The notes beneath the pieces are model-generated. The model worked only from the letters and a program-made list of their open reading frames with translations. It had not been told where the DNA came from and did no database searches. A DNA stretch of 64,000 nucleotides, taken from an uncultured Victivallis sp. (GTDB lineage: Bacteria > Verrucomicrobiota > Lentisphaeria > Victivallales > Victivallaceae). The position numbers were made by a program, and so were the translations under genes. Shown here one piece after another: positions 1 to 8,582 of the stretch. Position 1 is the stretch's first letter. Each line of letters begins with the position of its first letter. The stretch covers positions 1 to 64,000 of the forward strand of contig CALXOA010000008.1 in the NCBI GenBank assembly GCA_944389895.1, read 5' to 3'.

Positions 1-76
1 TGGTCACCCGGCTCTCAGACCTTTTCATCAACCTTGCGCCATCGGAGACGCAACAGGGATTTAAAATATCATCGTT

Positions 77-125
77 TTTCAAACTTTCAAATCAATTTCA
101 AATCTTTTTCGAAAGTTTTTTCAAA
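77..125. repeat. phased TTTCAAA repeats in an AT-rich gap (no gene seen in 1-230)
   Basis: The first 230 bases hold no gene I can support. They lie beyond the 3' end of the protease gene that runs leftward. The AT-rich core carries TTTCAAA at 77-83, 85-91, 96-102 and 119-125, with TTTCGAAA near 107-114. The spacing is close to one helical turn. This could bend the DNA or simply be low-complexity sequence. Confidence 0.4.
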
Positions 126-230
126 CATCCCCGCCACACGCTCTCCCCGGGAACCGGCGGCGAAACGGTTCCTAAAGTATCACATCCCTCGCATTTTTCA
201 AGCTCAAATCAGAACTTTCTTGCAAAAAAA

Positions 231-1232
231 TCACTCCCTGACGGAAAGCATACCTACCGGATTATCCTGTGCCACACTCAGTAAAATGCGCATGGAAGCA
301 TTTCCATGCCGACAGAAAGTGGCCCAAAGCACCTTTCCTTCATTGCTCCACAGGCGCGCTCCCCATTCCTGTTTCCGGCCGACTTCAAATGCGGGAGATC
401 CCCATCTGCGTACAAGCTGTTCCCAATTTTCTTCCCCATATGGCAGACTGCACGCAACCTCACCTCCATCCGGAGAAATTCCCAGAAATGCAGCAACGGC
501 ACAGATCCTTTCATATTCCCGCTCAAGCCCCCTGTCTAGAAGGGGAATCCCGACCGGTGCCGTCGGACGAAATCCCCGCAATATCTCCGACGCCGCATGG
601 ACAAGCGCGTCCCCCTGCAGAGACTCAAGCCGACTCAACCCGGCGGAAATCCTGCAGATTTCAAGATAGTGCCGCTGCCACCCCGACCACGCCGCGCAGG
701 AAATCCTGACCCCCGTTCCGGGAACCAGATCGTCAAAACGGACGGCTTCAATCTGATCCGGATTGCCGGTTCGATAGCCGCGCAAAACCGCAAATATTCT
801 CCCGAACGCATCGGCAACGGCACCACCGGACTCCCCGGGGGAGATCGTGCCTCCATAAATCAACACCCCTCCGGCATCCACCGCCAGCAGTACTCCGCTT
901 CGGCCGCCATAAAAAACCGGTTGCCCGGTCCGAAGAGAGCTTCCCCCGTCCGGCACACATCCTGCAAGGGGCGGAGCAACTTCAAGAAATACCAGATCGC
1001 GATCGGCAAAAAATTCCAGCGCGACAATTTCATATTCCCGGCCGGAACCATCGATCAACCGGCACTTCGGATTCCCAAACAGAACATGCGCGGCCGTGAC
1101 GACATAAGCCTTTCCCTCAACACTCACGGCCACGCCCCGGCCACGCATCCGGGACCCCACGATTTCAAGCTCCGTCGCCGGACAGCAGAGGAGCCAGAAG
1201 ACCATCGTCAGCAACCCGAAATACCGTATCAT
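231..1232 (-). CDS. secreted trypsin-like serine protease
   Basis: This 333-aa protein has an export signal (charged MIRYF, then a hydrophobic run to about residue 19) and a chymotrypsin-fold core. The triad is visible: His49 in VVTAAHVLFG, Asp79 in ADRDLVFLEV and Ser135 in SPGESGGAV. The S1/HtrA-like protease acts outside the cytoplasmic membrane; two Cys follow the signal, but the lipobox is not canonical. The C-terminal half (about 190-333) has no PDZ repeat I recognise. I chose the ATG at 1232 over an upstream TTG because a GGAG ribosome site sits about 9 bases before it. It is divergent from the peroxiredoxin gene. The substrate is unknown. Confidence 0.8.
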   Translation of the reverse strand: MIRYFGLLTMVFWLLCCPATELEIVGSRMRGRGVAVSVEGKAYVVTAAHVLFGNPKCRLIDGSGREYEIVALEFFADRDLVFLEVAPPLAGCVPDGGSSLRTGQPVFYGGRSGVLLAVDAGGVLIYGGTISPGESGGAVADAFGRIFAVLRGYRTGNPDQIEAVRFDDLVPGTGVRISCAAWSGWQRHYLEICRISAGLSRLESLQGDALVHAASEILRGFRPTAPVGIPLLDRGLEREYERICAVAAFLGISPDGGEVACSLPYGEENWEQLVRRWGSPAFEVGRKQEWGARLWSNEGKVLWATFCRHGNASMRILLSVAQDNPVGMLSVRE

Positions 1233-1355
1233 TCGCCTCGTCTCCAATCAGCTGTTTCCCTCATTCCATTACGATACCCCGCCCGGCCTTTTTTGTCAAC
1301 ATTCCGGGAAACCGGCGAAAACCGGATAATTTTTCATCCTTCGCCTCAACGCAGC

Positions 1356-1383
1356 TTGATTTCAGCGGAAAGGGTTCTATTAT
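1356..1383 (+). promoter_or_regulatory. sigma70-like promoter of the peroxiredoxin gene
   Basis: TTGATT (1356-1361), a 16-base spacer and TATTAT (1378-1383) lie about 70 bases upstream of the peroxiredoxin start, in the gap divergent from the protease gene. Both hexamers are close to consensus and stand out from the GC-rich surroundings. Confidence 0.65.
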
Positions 1384-1451
1384 ATGAAACACAGAGTAAT
1401 TGCCGGAGCGGGAAAACATCTCCGACGGCACAAACAGAAGGAGAAGAACTT

Positions 1452-2045
1452 ATGTCCCTCGTCGCGAAATACGCCCCTGATTTCACTGCGAAATGTGTCA
1501 CTCCCGACAATCTATTTGAAGACTTCACCCTATCGAACCTGCGCGGCAAATATGTGGTGTTGTTCTTTTACCCGATGGATTTCACATTCGTCTGCCCGAC
1601 AGAGCTGGTTGCCTTTGACAACTCCATCGAAAAGTTCAAGGCGCTGAACACCCAGCTGGTTTCGGTCTCGGTCGACTCCGAATACAGCCACTACGCCTGG
1701 AAGATGACCGATCGCTCGAAGGGCGGCATCGGCAAGCTCCGTTACCCGATGGTCGCCGATTTCACCAAGCAGATCAGCCGCGACTACGGCATTTTGCTGG
1801 ACAACTCCGTGGCGTTGCGCGGGCTTTTCATCATCGATAAGGAAGGAGTCGTACGCCATGAGACGGTCAATGATCTGCCGCTCGGCCGTAATGTCGAAGA
1901 GGTGCTCAGAGTTCTGAAGGCTCTCCAGTTCACGGAGAAGTATGGAGAGGTGTGCCCGGCGAACTGGCACGACGGAGCCGAAGGCCTCAAACCAACCGCG
2001 GTCGGAGTCGCCGATTACCTGAACCGGCACGGGAAGGAAGCCTGA
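1452..2045 (+). CDS. typical 2-Cys peroxiredoxin (AhpC/Prx1 type)
   Basis: This 197-aa cytosolic thiol peroxidase reduces hydrogen peroxide and organic hydroperoxides. The peroxidatic Cys48 sits in DFTFVCPTE, and the resolving Cys168 in GEVCPANW, so this is the typical 2-Cys class. Length matches AhpC/Prx1. The frame is open far upstream, but the ATG at 1452 is chosen because AAGGAG lies just before it and homology begins there (SLVAKYAPDF). It has its own promoter and terminator, so it is probably a single-gene unit. No ahpF-type reductase is adjacent; the electron donor is probably a thioredoxin system encoded elsewhere. Confidence 0.93.
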   Translation: MSLVAKYAPDFTAKCVTPDNLFEDFTLSNLRGKYVVLFFYPMDFTFVCPTELVAFDNSIEKFKALNTQLVSVSVDSEYSHYAWKMTDRSKGGIGKLRYPMVADFTKQISRDYGILLDNSVALRGLFIIDKEGVVRHETVNDLPLGRNVEEVLRVLKALQFTEKYGEVCPANWHDGAEGLKPTAVGVADYLNRHGKEA

Positions 2046-2070
2046 TTCCGTTCAGGTTCCTGAAGAAGAA

Positions 2071-2114
2071 GGCGGCGCTTTCCGGAATGGAGAACGCCGC
2101 CATTTTCCTTTTTT
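2071..2114. terminator. terminator after peroxiredoxin
   Basis: A 7-bp GC stem, GGCGGCG (2071-2077) with CGCCGCC (2095-2101), is followed by ATTTTCCTTTTTT. It lies between two convergent genes, but the T-rich tail favours termination of the plus-strand peroxiredoxin transcript. Confidence 0.75.
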
Positions 2115-2127
2115 CATACCGGAAAGA

Positions 2128-2760
2128 TCAGTAACCGTCCGGAGCAGAGGCACAATTCGCCAGATGTGAAGTATCGTTCCAGCAGCCGAGAATCCAGCTT
2201 CCGCCATCGTTCAGAAAGCGGCTCAGCGAAACGTTGCCGATCTGCGGCTGATGCGGCCAGGAACCTGAAAATCCCAGCACATGCCGCAACATCACCCTGA
2301 TCACGCAGCAATGGCTCACCACCAGCACCCTTCCCCCGCGATGACGACGGGCGGCTTCCTCCAGAAAGGCGCCGACCCGCTCCTGCAGCTGCGCCCGACT
2401 TTCGCCGCCGGTGACGGTCATGCCTTCCCGATCCTCGACGAAGCCATCCCACTCTTCCGGGAAAAGAGCCTTTACCTCTGGTACCGTTTTCCCGACCCAT
2501 GCGCCGAGATTCCATTCGCGCAACGCCCGGTCAGGGATGATTTCACACCCCGGCGCGGCAATCCGGGCCGTCGTCATCGCACGATCAAGATCGCTGGCGT
2601 AAACCGCGTCGAAAGACTCTCCGCGGAGCCGGCCGGCCAGCAGTTCCGCCTGCCGGAGCCCCAGTTCATCCAGAGGCACATTGCTCTGTCCCTGAACCAC
2701 ACCGCTCTGATTCGCCGCGGTCCGCCCATGCCGGACCACCCAAAATTCCGTCACCGCCAC
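2128..2760 (-). CDS. histidine phosphatase superfamily protein (phosphoglycerate mutase-like)
   Basis: This 210-aa cytosolic protein belongs to the histidine phosphatase superfamily. The phosphorylated His is in the RHG motif at residues 10-12 (VVRHGRT). The acid region is in ALREWNLGAW, and the second catalytic His is in VVSHCCVIR near residue 150. Such enzymes include cofactor-dependent phosphoglycerate mutases, CobC-type alpha-ribazole phosphatases and broad sugar-phosphate phosphatases. The short length argues against a glycolytic mutase. The GTG start at 2760 is preceded by GGAGGGA at 5-base spacing. It is convergent with the peroxiredoxin gene and divergent from acn. The substrate cannot be told from sequence. 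Confidence 0.85.
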   Translation of the reverse strand: MAVTEFWVVRHGRTAANQSGVVQGQSNVPLDELGLRQAELLAGRLRGESFDAVYASDLDRAMTTARIAAPGCEIIPDRALREWNLGAWVGKTVPEVKALFPEEWDGFVEDREGMTVTGGESRAQLQERVGAFLEEAARRHRGGRVLVVSHCCVIRVMLRHVLGFSGSWPHQPQIGNVSLSRFLNDGGSWILGCWNDTSHLANCASAPDGY

Positions 2761-2812
2761 AAAAATCCCTCCTTAACCTTCCGAATCGAAAATGGACGAA
2801 CAGGATCTTTTT

Positions 2813-2841
2813 AATATAAATCGACAGCCGGGGATTTGCAA
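2813..2841 (-). promoter_or_regulatory. promoter of the histidine phosphatase gene
   Basis: On the minus strand TTGCAA (2836-2841), a 17-base spacer and TATATT (2813-2818) face the phosphatase start about 53 bases away. Confidence 0.55.
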
Positions 2842-2912
2842 AGATGAGATTCCCCCTCCCCCCCGGGAAAAGAAGCGAACTGTTTTTTTCTTGAATTGTC
2901 AGCACTCTCCGT

Positions 2913-2941
2913 TTGCCGCGAAGGAGTTCCGCTGTTATATT
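2913..2941 (+). promoter_or_regulatory. extended -10 promoter of acn
   Basis: TTGCCG (2913-2918), a 17-base spacer and TATATT (2936-2941) preceded by TG at 2933-2934 form an extended -10 promoter about 50 bases before the acn start. The four-gene run acn-ung-GH78-hisA has no other obvious promoter or terminator, so it is probably transcribed from here. Confidence 0.6.
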
Positions 2942-2990
2942 AATGAAATCTTTTCAAAACAGGGAAATCCCGCTCAAGGAGGAACAGCAT

Positions 2991-4928
2991 ATGGCCAGAG
3001 GCACCGTTGTCCAGAAGATCATCGACGCACATTACGCCGGCGGCGAACGCAAAGTCGGCAAGCCGGTCGCAATCCGGATCGACCAGACGCTCACGCAGGA
3101 CGCCACCGGAACGATGGCTTATCTCGAGCTGGAGGCGATGAATATTCCGCAGGTCAAAACCGAGCTTTCCGTCTCCTACGTCGATCACAACATGATGCAG
3201 AACGGCCCGGAGAACCGCAACGACCATCTTTATCTGCAGAGTGTCGCCAATGCCAAGGGCGTTCGATTCTCGCCGCCCGGCAACGGAATCTGCCACCAAC
3301 TCCACCTCGAGCGCTTCGGAGTACCGGGCAAAACGCTGATCGGTTCCGACTCCCACACGCCGACCGGCGGCGGTATCGGGATGCTCGCCATCGGCGCCGG
3401 CGGCCTCGATGTGGCTCTGGCGATGGCCGGGAAACCGTTCCGCATTCCCTTTCCGAAGGTGATCGGGGTCAGATTGACCAACCGCCTCGCGCCATGGTGT
3501 GCGGCCAAGGATGTGATTCTGACCATGCTTTCGATTCTGACCACCAAAGGCAACGTCGGTTCGATCGTCGAATATTTCGGCCCCGGCGTCGCAACGTTGT
3601 CGGTGCCGCAGCGGGCCACCATCACCAACATGGGTGCGGAACTCGGGGTGACCACAAGTATTTTCCCCTCGGACGATGTAACCAGAAAATTTCTCGAGGC
3701 GCAGGGCCGCGGTGTGGATTTCACCCCGCTAACCGCCGAGCCGGACGCCGAATATGATCAGCTGATCGAAATCGATCTCGCGCAGGTTGTCCCCCTGGCA
3801 GCCTGTCCGTCAAGTCCGGACAACGTCAAACCGATCGCCGAACTCTCCGGCCTCAAGGTCGGTCAGGTGATCATCGGCAGCTGTACCAACTCAAGCTACC
3901 GTGATCTCGCAATGGTCGCCGCCGTTCTCAAGAACCGGAAAGTCAATCCGAATCTCACCCTGGCAATCGCCCCCGGAAGCCGGCAGGTGCTCGAAATGCT
4001 CGCCGCGAACGGCATGCTCGCCGACATCATCGGCGCCGGTGCCCGGATCCTTGAAACCGGCTGCGGCCCCTGTATCGGCCAGGGACAGAGTCCGGCCGAT
4101 GATACCATCAGCGTCCGGACCTTCAACCGGAACTTCGCGGGTCGTACCGGGACTAGGGGAGATCAGGCGTATCTGGTCAGCCCGGAAACCGCGGTTGCCG
4201 TCGCGCTGACCGGGGAGTTTACCGATCCGCGCCGTCTCGGGATCGACTATCCCGAAATCGCCGAACCTGAGAAATTCCTGATCAACGACAACATGATCCA
4301 GCTGCCGACAGGGAAAGGCGAAATCATCCGCAAACGCACAATCGGCCAGCCGCCGATCAACACCGCGCTGCCCGACAAGGTCGACGGCGTGGTCGTCATC
4401 AAGGTCGGTGACAAAATCACCACCGACCACATCATGCCGGCCGGCGTACACCTGAAGCTGCGCAGCAACATCCCGGCCTACTCCAAAGTGGTCTTCGAGT
4501 GTTTCAACGAACCGGGAAAACCCTCCTTCGCGGAACGGGCCGCGGCAGTTCGCGACTCCGGCAAGTCCGGTGTGATCGTCGGTCGTGACAGCTACGGTCA
4601 GGGATCCAGCCGGGAACACGCGGCAATCTGCCCGATGTACCTCGGAGTCAAAGTCGTTGCGGCGCTCGCGATCGAACGGATCCACAGCGCGAACCTCGTG
4701 AACTTCGGCATTCTGCCGCTGATGTTCGCCGATCCCGCCGATTACGACGTCATTGAGGAGAAGGATGAACTTCTGTTCGAAAAACTGCGTGAGCAACTCG
4801 CCGTCGGGGAACCGGTCCATGCGACGCTGCGCAAGGCGGACGGGACTCGACGCGAGATCATCTTCAACCACCGCCTTTCGGCCGAGGACATCCGGATCAT
4901 CCTCGCCGGCGGCATGTTGAATCTCTGA
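2991..4928 (+). CDS. acn: aconitate hydratase (short, Aquifex-type)
   Basis: This 645-aa aconitase interconverts citrate and isocitrate in the TCA cycle using a 4Fe-4S cluster. The three cluster cysteines are in GSCTNSS (about residue 297) and TGCGPCIGQG (about 358 and 361). A swivelling C-terminal domain follows, with the substrate-binding stretch GRDSYGQGSSREHAA. The length fits the short Aquifex-type/mitochondrial-like aconitases rather than the roughly 890-aa AcnA. The ATG at 2991 has AAGGAGG about 8 bases upstream; the longer open frame from 2913 lacks homology. It is the first gene of a tight run, with ung starting 6 bases after its stop. Confidence 0.93.
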   Translation: MARGTVVQKIIDAHYAGGERKVGKPVAIRIDQTLTQDATGTMAYLELEAMNIPQVKTELSVSYVDHNMMQNGPENRNDHLYLQSVANAKGVRFSPPGNGICHQLHLERFGVPGKTLIGSDSHTPTGGGIGMLAIGAGGLDVALAMAGKPFRIPFPKVIGVRLTNRLAPWCAAKDVILTMLSILTTKGNVGSIVEYFGPGVATLSVPQRATITNMGAELGVTTSIFPSDDVTRKFLEAQGRGVDFTPLTAEPDAEYDQLIEIDLAQVVPLAACPSSPDNVKPIAELSGLKVGQVIIGSCTNSSYRDLAMVAAVLKNRKVNPNLTLAIAPGSRQVLEMLAANGMLADIIGAGARILETGCGPCIGQGQSPADDTISVRTFNRNFAGRTGTRGDQAYLVSPETAVAVALTGEFTDPRRLGIDYPEIAEPEKFLINDNMIQLPTGKGEIIRKRTIGQPPINTALPDKVDGVVVIKVGDKITTDHIMPAGVHLKLRSNIPAYSKVVFECFNEPGKPSFAERAAAVRDSGKSGVIVGRDSYGQGSSREHAAICPMYLGVKVVAALAIERIHSANLVNFGILPLMFADPADYDVIEEKDELLFEKLREQLAVGEPVHATLRKADGTRREIIFNHRLSAEDIRIILAGGMLNL

Positions 4929-4934
4929 CGCATC

Positions 4935-5627
4935 ATGCCGGAGCAACTGCCGGAAAACTGGCGGCGCTTTTTCGGGGACGCCGTCGATCAGAACCTCCTC
5001 GACGGCGTGCTCGCGAAGCTCGAGGCAGAGCGGGCCGCCGGGACGGTTTTTCCGCCACCCGGCCGCGTGTTCCACGCTTTTGAGCTGACCGCACCCGAAG
5101 AGGTCCGGGTCGTCCTGCTCGGGCAGGACCCCTATCACGACTTCGGCCAGGCGGAGGGACTCGCCTTCTCGGTGGCGCCGGGAGTGAAGTTCCCGCCGAG
5201 CCTGCGCAATGGTCTCCGGGAATACTCCGACGACCTCCCCCGACCGCTTCCGGAATCCGGTTCCCTTGAGAACTGGGGGCGCGGCGGCGTTTTGCTTCTC
5301 AATGCGGTACTTTCCGTTCGCGCCCATACCCCGGGGAGCCATCGCCATCTGGGCTGGGAGACCGTGACAGACCGGATGATCTCCGTTCTGAGCGGGAAGT
5401 CTCCCCGGCTGGTCTTTATTCTGTGGGGCAACTACGCAATCACCAAAAAGCCGCTGATCGATACGACGCGCCATCTGATCATCGAAAGCGTCCACCCGTC
5501 ACCACTCTCTGCCCACCGCGGTTTTTTCGGCAGTCGCCCGTTCTCACGGGCGGCGGCATACTTCGGCGATTGGCAGTGGCCGGAACTCGCGGAAAACGAC
5601 AATCTGTTCTCCTGCACAGGAAAGTGA
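4935..5627 (+). CDS. ung: uracil-DNA glycosylase
   Basis: Family-1 uracil-DNA glycosylase (230 aa) removes uracil from DNA to start base-excision repair. The catalytic water-activating motif GQDPYH is at residues 63-68. The minor-groove loop motif HPSPLSAHRGFFGSRPF begins near residue 186, and the LLLNAVLSVR segment is also present. Length and motifs are standard for bacterial Ung. It starts 6 bases after the acn stop and ends 7 bases before the rhamnosidase gene, so it is probably co-transcribed with genes of unrelated function. Confidence 0.96.
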   Translation: MPEQLPENWRRFFGDAVDQNLLDGVLAKLEAERAAGTVFPPPGRVFHAFELTAPEEVRVVLLGQDPYHDFGQAEGLAFSVAPGVKFPPSLRNGLREYSDDLPRPLPESGSLENWGRGGVLLLNAVLSVRAHTPGSHRHLGWETVTDRMISVLSGKSPRLVFILWGNYAITKKPLIDTTRHLIIESVHPSPLSAHRGFFGSRPFSRAAAYFGDWQWPELAENDNLFSCTGK

Positions 5628-5634
5628 TGGTATC

Positions 5635-7767
5635 ATGAATCTGGACCATGTCAAATTCATCGCCGCCGCCGAAACCGACGGAGGCGCCCCCTATTTCCGA
5701 GCCGAGTTCACCCTTCCCGCCGCGGCAACCGATGCCGCGCTCGCAATCTGCGGGCTCGGGTTCCACGAAATCTGGCTGAACGGCCATCGGGTGGGAGATC
5801 ACCAGCTCGATCCGATCGTCACCGAATTCGACCGGCGCAGCCGCTACGTGATACACGATGTCACACGATACCTGAAGTCCGGAAAAAATGCGATCGGCGT
5901 GATCCTCGGCACCGGGTGGTACAATTGTCCGACCGCGGATGTCTGGAATTTCGATCACGCCACCTGGCGCGACCGGGTCAAATTCGCGTTGCGCCTGACG
6001 GTCGATGCACACGAGGTGCTGACCACTCACCCGGAATGCTGGAAGGTCAGCTGCGCCGGACCGATCCGGCAGGATTCCATCCGCGAAGGCGAATGCTATG
6101 ATGCCCGCCGGGAGTTCGGCCCCTGGAGTGAACCCGGCTTCGATGATTCCGGCTGGGAGCAGGCGATTCTCGTAAGTCCGCCCGGGGGAGTGCTTGAAGA
6201 ACAGACCTCTCCCCCCTGCCGCGTAACACGTACGATTGAACCTCTTCGACTGAACCGGCTCGAAGGGGGATCCCGGGTCGCCGACTTCGGCGTGAATCTC
6301 TCCGGCTGGTGCCGGATCCGGGTTCGCGGCAAGGCCGGCAGCAGGATTGAGCTGCGTTACGGTGAAAGGCTCCACCCGGACGGCAGCGTGGACAAGGAAC
6401 ACATCGGCAAATTCGTCCTCTCCGGAGAAAACCAGTGCGACCGCTACATCCTCCGGGGGGAGGGCGTCGAGGAGTGGGCACCACGCTTCACCTTCCACGG
6501 GTTCCAGTATTGCCAGATCGACGGAGACGCCGAACTGGTGGCGGTAACGGCGGAATTTGTCCACACCTCATTCGCCGGAATCGGTGATTTCTCGAGTTCT
6601 GACGGAGAACTCAACGCGCTGAACCGGATGGTGCAGGAATCCTACCGCGGTAATTTCGTCGGCATTCCCTTCGACTGTCCCCACCGTGAAAAAAACGGCT
6701 GGACCGGCGATACCCAGCTTGCCTGCGAAGCCGGTCTCTGCAACTTCGATGCCGCCTCCAGCCTCGAACAGTGGCTCGATACGCTGGTCGACTGTCAGCG
6801 TCCGAACGGTCAGCTGCCCGGAATTGCCCCGACCAGCGGATGGGGGTACAACTGGGGAGCCGGGCCGGCGTGGGATGCCGCCCTCTTCGTGATCCCGGAA
6901 ACGATCTATCTTTACACCGGCAGTGAACGTTCCTACCGGAAACACTTCGACGCAATGTTGCGGTATCTCGATTACGCCTGGGAGATGACGGACAATGACC
7001 TCGCCGCCTTCGGACTCGGCGATTGGAACCATGTCGACAATTCAAAAATCGCCCCGGTCGAACTGACCAGCAGTTTCTACCTTTACACCTGCACCCGGCT
7101 GGCTGCAAAATTCGCTACAAGGCTGGGCCGCAGCGGCGATGCTGCCGAACTCGCCTCACGCGCCGAACGGATGCGCAGCGCAATCAACCGCCGTTACTAC
7201 AACGGGTCAGGCAGTTATGCCCACGATGAAATGACGGCACTCGGAGGAGCCCTCTACCACGAGGTCGCACCGGAATCCGAACGACAACAGATCGCCGACC
7301 GGCTCGCAGAGCTTGTTCGTGCCAACCGTTACAAACCGTATTTCGGCATCCTCGGAGCGAAAGCGGTACCGCGCGCACTCGCCGATTACGGTCATATCGA
7401 CACGGCATACCGGTTGCTGACCCAGCCGGAGTATCCGGGCTGGATCCACTGGTTGCGTCAGGGAGCGACGACGCTCTGGGGGAACTGGCATGGAGAGGCG
7501 TCACGGAATCATATCATGTTCGGTGACGTCAGCGCCTGGTGTTTCCGTTATCTCGGCGGCCTGACGCCGGACGAGCAACATCCGGGCTTTGCCGGGCATG
7601 TGACCCTGCGCCCGAACCCGGTGCCGGAACTCGACTGGTTCCGGATGTATCACGACACTCCGGCAGGACGGATCGCACTCGAGTGGAGCAACCTCGACGG
7701 CGATTTCAAGGTAAAGGTCACCGTGCCGGAGGGAATCCAATACCATCTGGAGATGCCGGAAAAATGA
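5635..7767 (+). CDS. alpha-L-rhamnosidase (GH78)
   Basis: This 710-aa protein has the GH78 layout. N-terminal beta-sandwich domains (LGFHEIWLNGHRVGDHQLDP) lead into an (alpha/alpha)6 catalytic barrel with the family signature DCPHREKNGWTGD at about residues 347-359; the conserved Glu there is the expected general acid. A C-terminal beta-domain ends the chain. There is no signal peptide, so it should release terminal rhamnose from oligosaccharides or glycosides in the cytoplasm. It is somewhat shorter than many GH78 enzymes. Its stop overlaps the hisA start in an ATGA, giving translational coupling to an amino-acid biosynthesis gene. Confidence 0.9.
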   Translation: MNLDHVKFIAAAETDGGAPYFRAEFTLPAAATDAALAICGLGFHEIWLNGHRVGDHQLDPIVTEFDRRSRYVIHDVTRYLKSGKNAIGVILGTGWYNCPTADVWNFDHATWRDRVKFALRLTVDAHEVLTTHPECWKVSCAGPIRQDSIREGECYDARREFGPWSEPGFDDSGWEQAILVSPPGGVLEEQTSPPCRVTRTIEPLRLNRLEGGSRVADFGVNLSGWCRIRVRGKAGSRIELRYGERLHPDGSVDKEHIGKFVLSGENQCDRYILRGEGVEEWAPRFTFHGFQYCQIDGDAELVAVTAEFVHTSFAGIGDFSSSDGELNALNRMVQESYRGNFVGIPFDCPHREKNGWTGDTQLACEAGLCNFDAASSLEQWLDTLVDCQRPNGQLPGIAPTSGWGYNWGAGPAWDAALFVIPETIYLYTGSERSYRKHFDAMLRYLDYAWEMTDNDLAAFGLGDWNHVDNSKIAPVELTSSFYLYTCTRLAAKFATRLGRSGDAAELASRAERMRSAINRRYYNGSGSYAHDEMTALGGALYHEVAPESERQQIADRLAELVRANRYKPYFGILGAKAVPRALADYGHIDTAYRLLTQPEYPGWIHWLRQGATTLWGNWHGEASRNHIMFGDVSAWCFRYLGGLTPDEQHPGFAGHVTLRPNPVPELDWFRMYHDTPAGRIALEWSNLDGDFKVKVTVPEGIQYHLEMPEK

Positions 7768-8582
7768 ACCTGTCGCCACATGCGGAATTTCGTCCCTGCA
7801 TCGACCTCCACCATGGAGAAGTCAAGCAGATCGTCGGCAGCACCCTCAGCGATGATGACTCGACGGTGCGCACAAACTTCGTGGCCAGCCGTGATTCAAG
7901 CTATTTCGCCGCACTCTACCGGCGGGACAACCTGACCGGCGGCCATGTGATCAAACTCGGCCCGGGCAATGACGAAGCCGCAAAACGCGCGCTGGCCGCC
8001 TGGCCGGGCGGCCTGCAGGTCGGCGGCGGAATCACTGCGGAAAATGCCGCCGGATGGCTGGAGGCCGGGGCGGCACAGGTGATCGTGACCAGTTACATCT
8101 TCCGTGACGGAGAACTCAGGCACGACCGTCTGGAAAAATTGTTCCGGGAAACCGGACGCGACCACCTCGTGCTCGATCTCTCCTGCCGCCGACTGCCGGA
8201 CGGCAGCTACAGAATCGTCACCGACCGCTGGCAGAAGTTCACCGACTGGACGGTTGACCGGTCGACGCTGCAGGAACTCTCGGCTTACGCGACGGAATTT
8301 CTGGTGCACGCGGTGGACGTCGAAGGCAAGCAATCCGGCATCGACCGCGACCTTCTGGCGCTGCTGGCCGGGGCGTCGCCCATTCCCTGCGTCTATGCCG
8401 GGGGAATCGCCGGATGGCAAGACATCGAGACGGTGGAAAACATCGGGCGGGGGCGTATTCACTATACCGTCGGTTCGGCGCTGGATCTCTTCGGGGGCCG
8501 GCTTTCTTATGCGGAATTGGTCGAACACAGCCGACAGAGACGGGTCAACTGCGGCGAAACGCCTCGTCATACTTCCGCCTGA
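7764..8582 (+). CDS. hisA: eukaryote-type HisA (ProFAR isomerase)
   Basis: This 272-aa protein is 5-ProFAR isomerase, a histidine-biosynthesis step. It matches the eukaryotic (yeast HIS6) branch rather than the usual bacterial HisA. It begins with FRPCIDLHHGEVKQIVGSTL and continues with SSYFAALYRRD, HVIKLGPGNDEAAKRAL, LQVGGGI, VIVTSYIF, LVLDLSCRR, FLVHAVDVEGKQSGID, CVYAGGI and VGSALDLFGG, in the same order as HIS6. Catalytic Asp positions are in CIDL and HAVDVEG. The ATG overlaps the rhamnosidase stop by 4 bases. No other his genes are nearby. The last 38 bases overlap the convergent recD2 gene. Confidence 0.9.
   Translation: MNLSPHAEFRPCIDLHHGEVKQIVGSTLSDDDSTVRTNFVASRDSSYFAALYRRDNLTGGHVIKLGPGNDEAAKRALAAWPGGLQVGGGITAENAAGWLEAGAAQVIVTSYIFRDGELRHDRLEKLFRETGRDHLVLDLSCRRLPDGSYRIVTDRWQKFTDWTVDRSTLQELSAYATEFLVHAVDVEGKQSGIDRDLLALLAGASPIPCVYAGGIAGWQDIETVENIGRGRIHYTVGSALDLFGGRLSYAELVEHSRQRRVNCGETPRHTSA

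Noticed and set aside
1-64. Possible C-terminal coding end of a gene entering from the left (TAA at 62-64)
   Set aside because: Only about 20 codons are visible and they show no recognisable motif.
597-1451. N-terminal extension of the peroxiredoxin by 285 codons
   Set aside because: Homology, ribosome site and promoter all point to the ATG at 1452; the extension is antisense to the protease gene.
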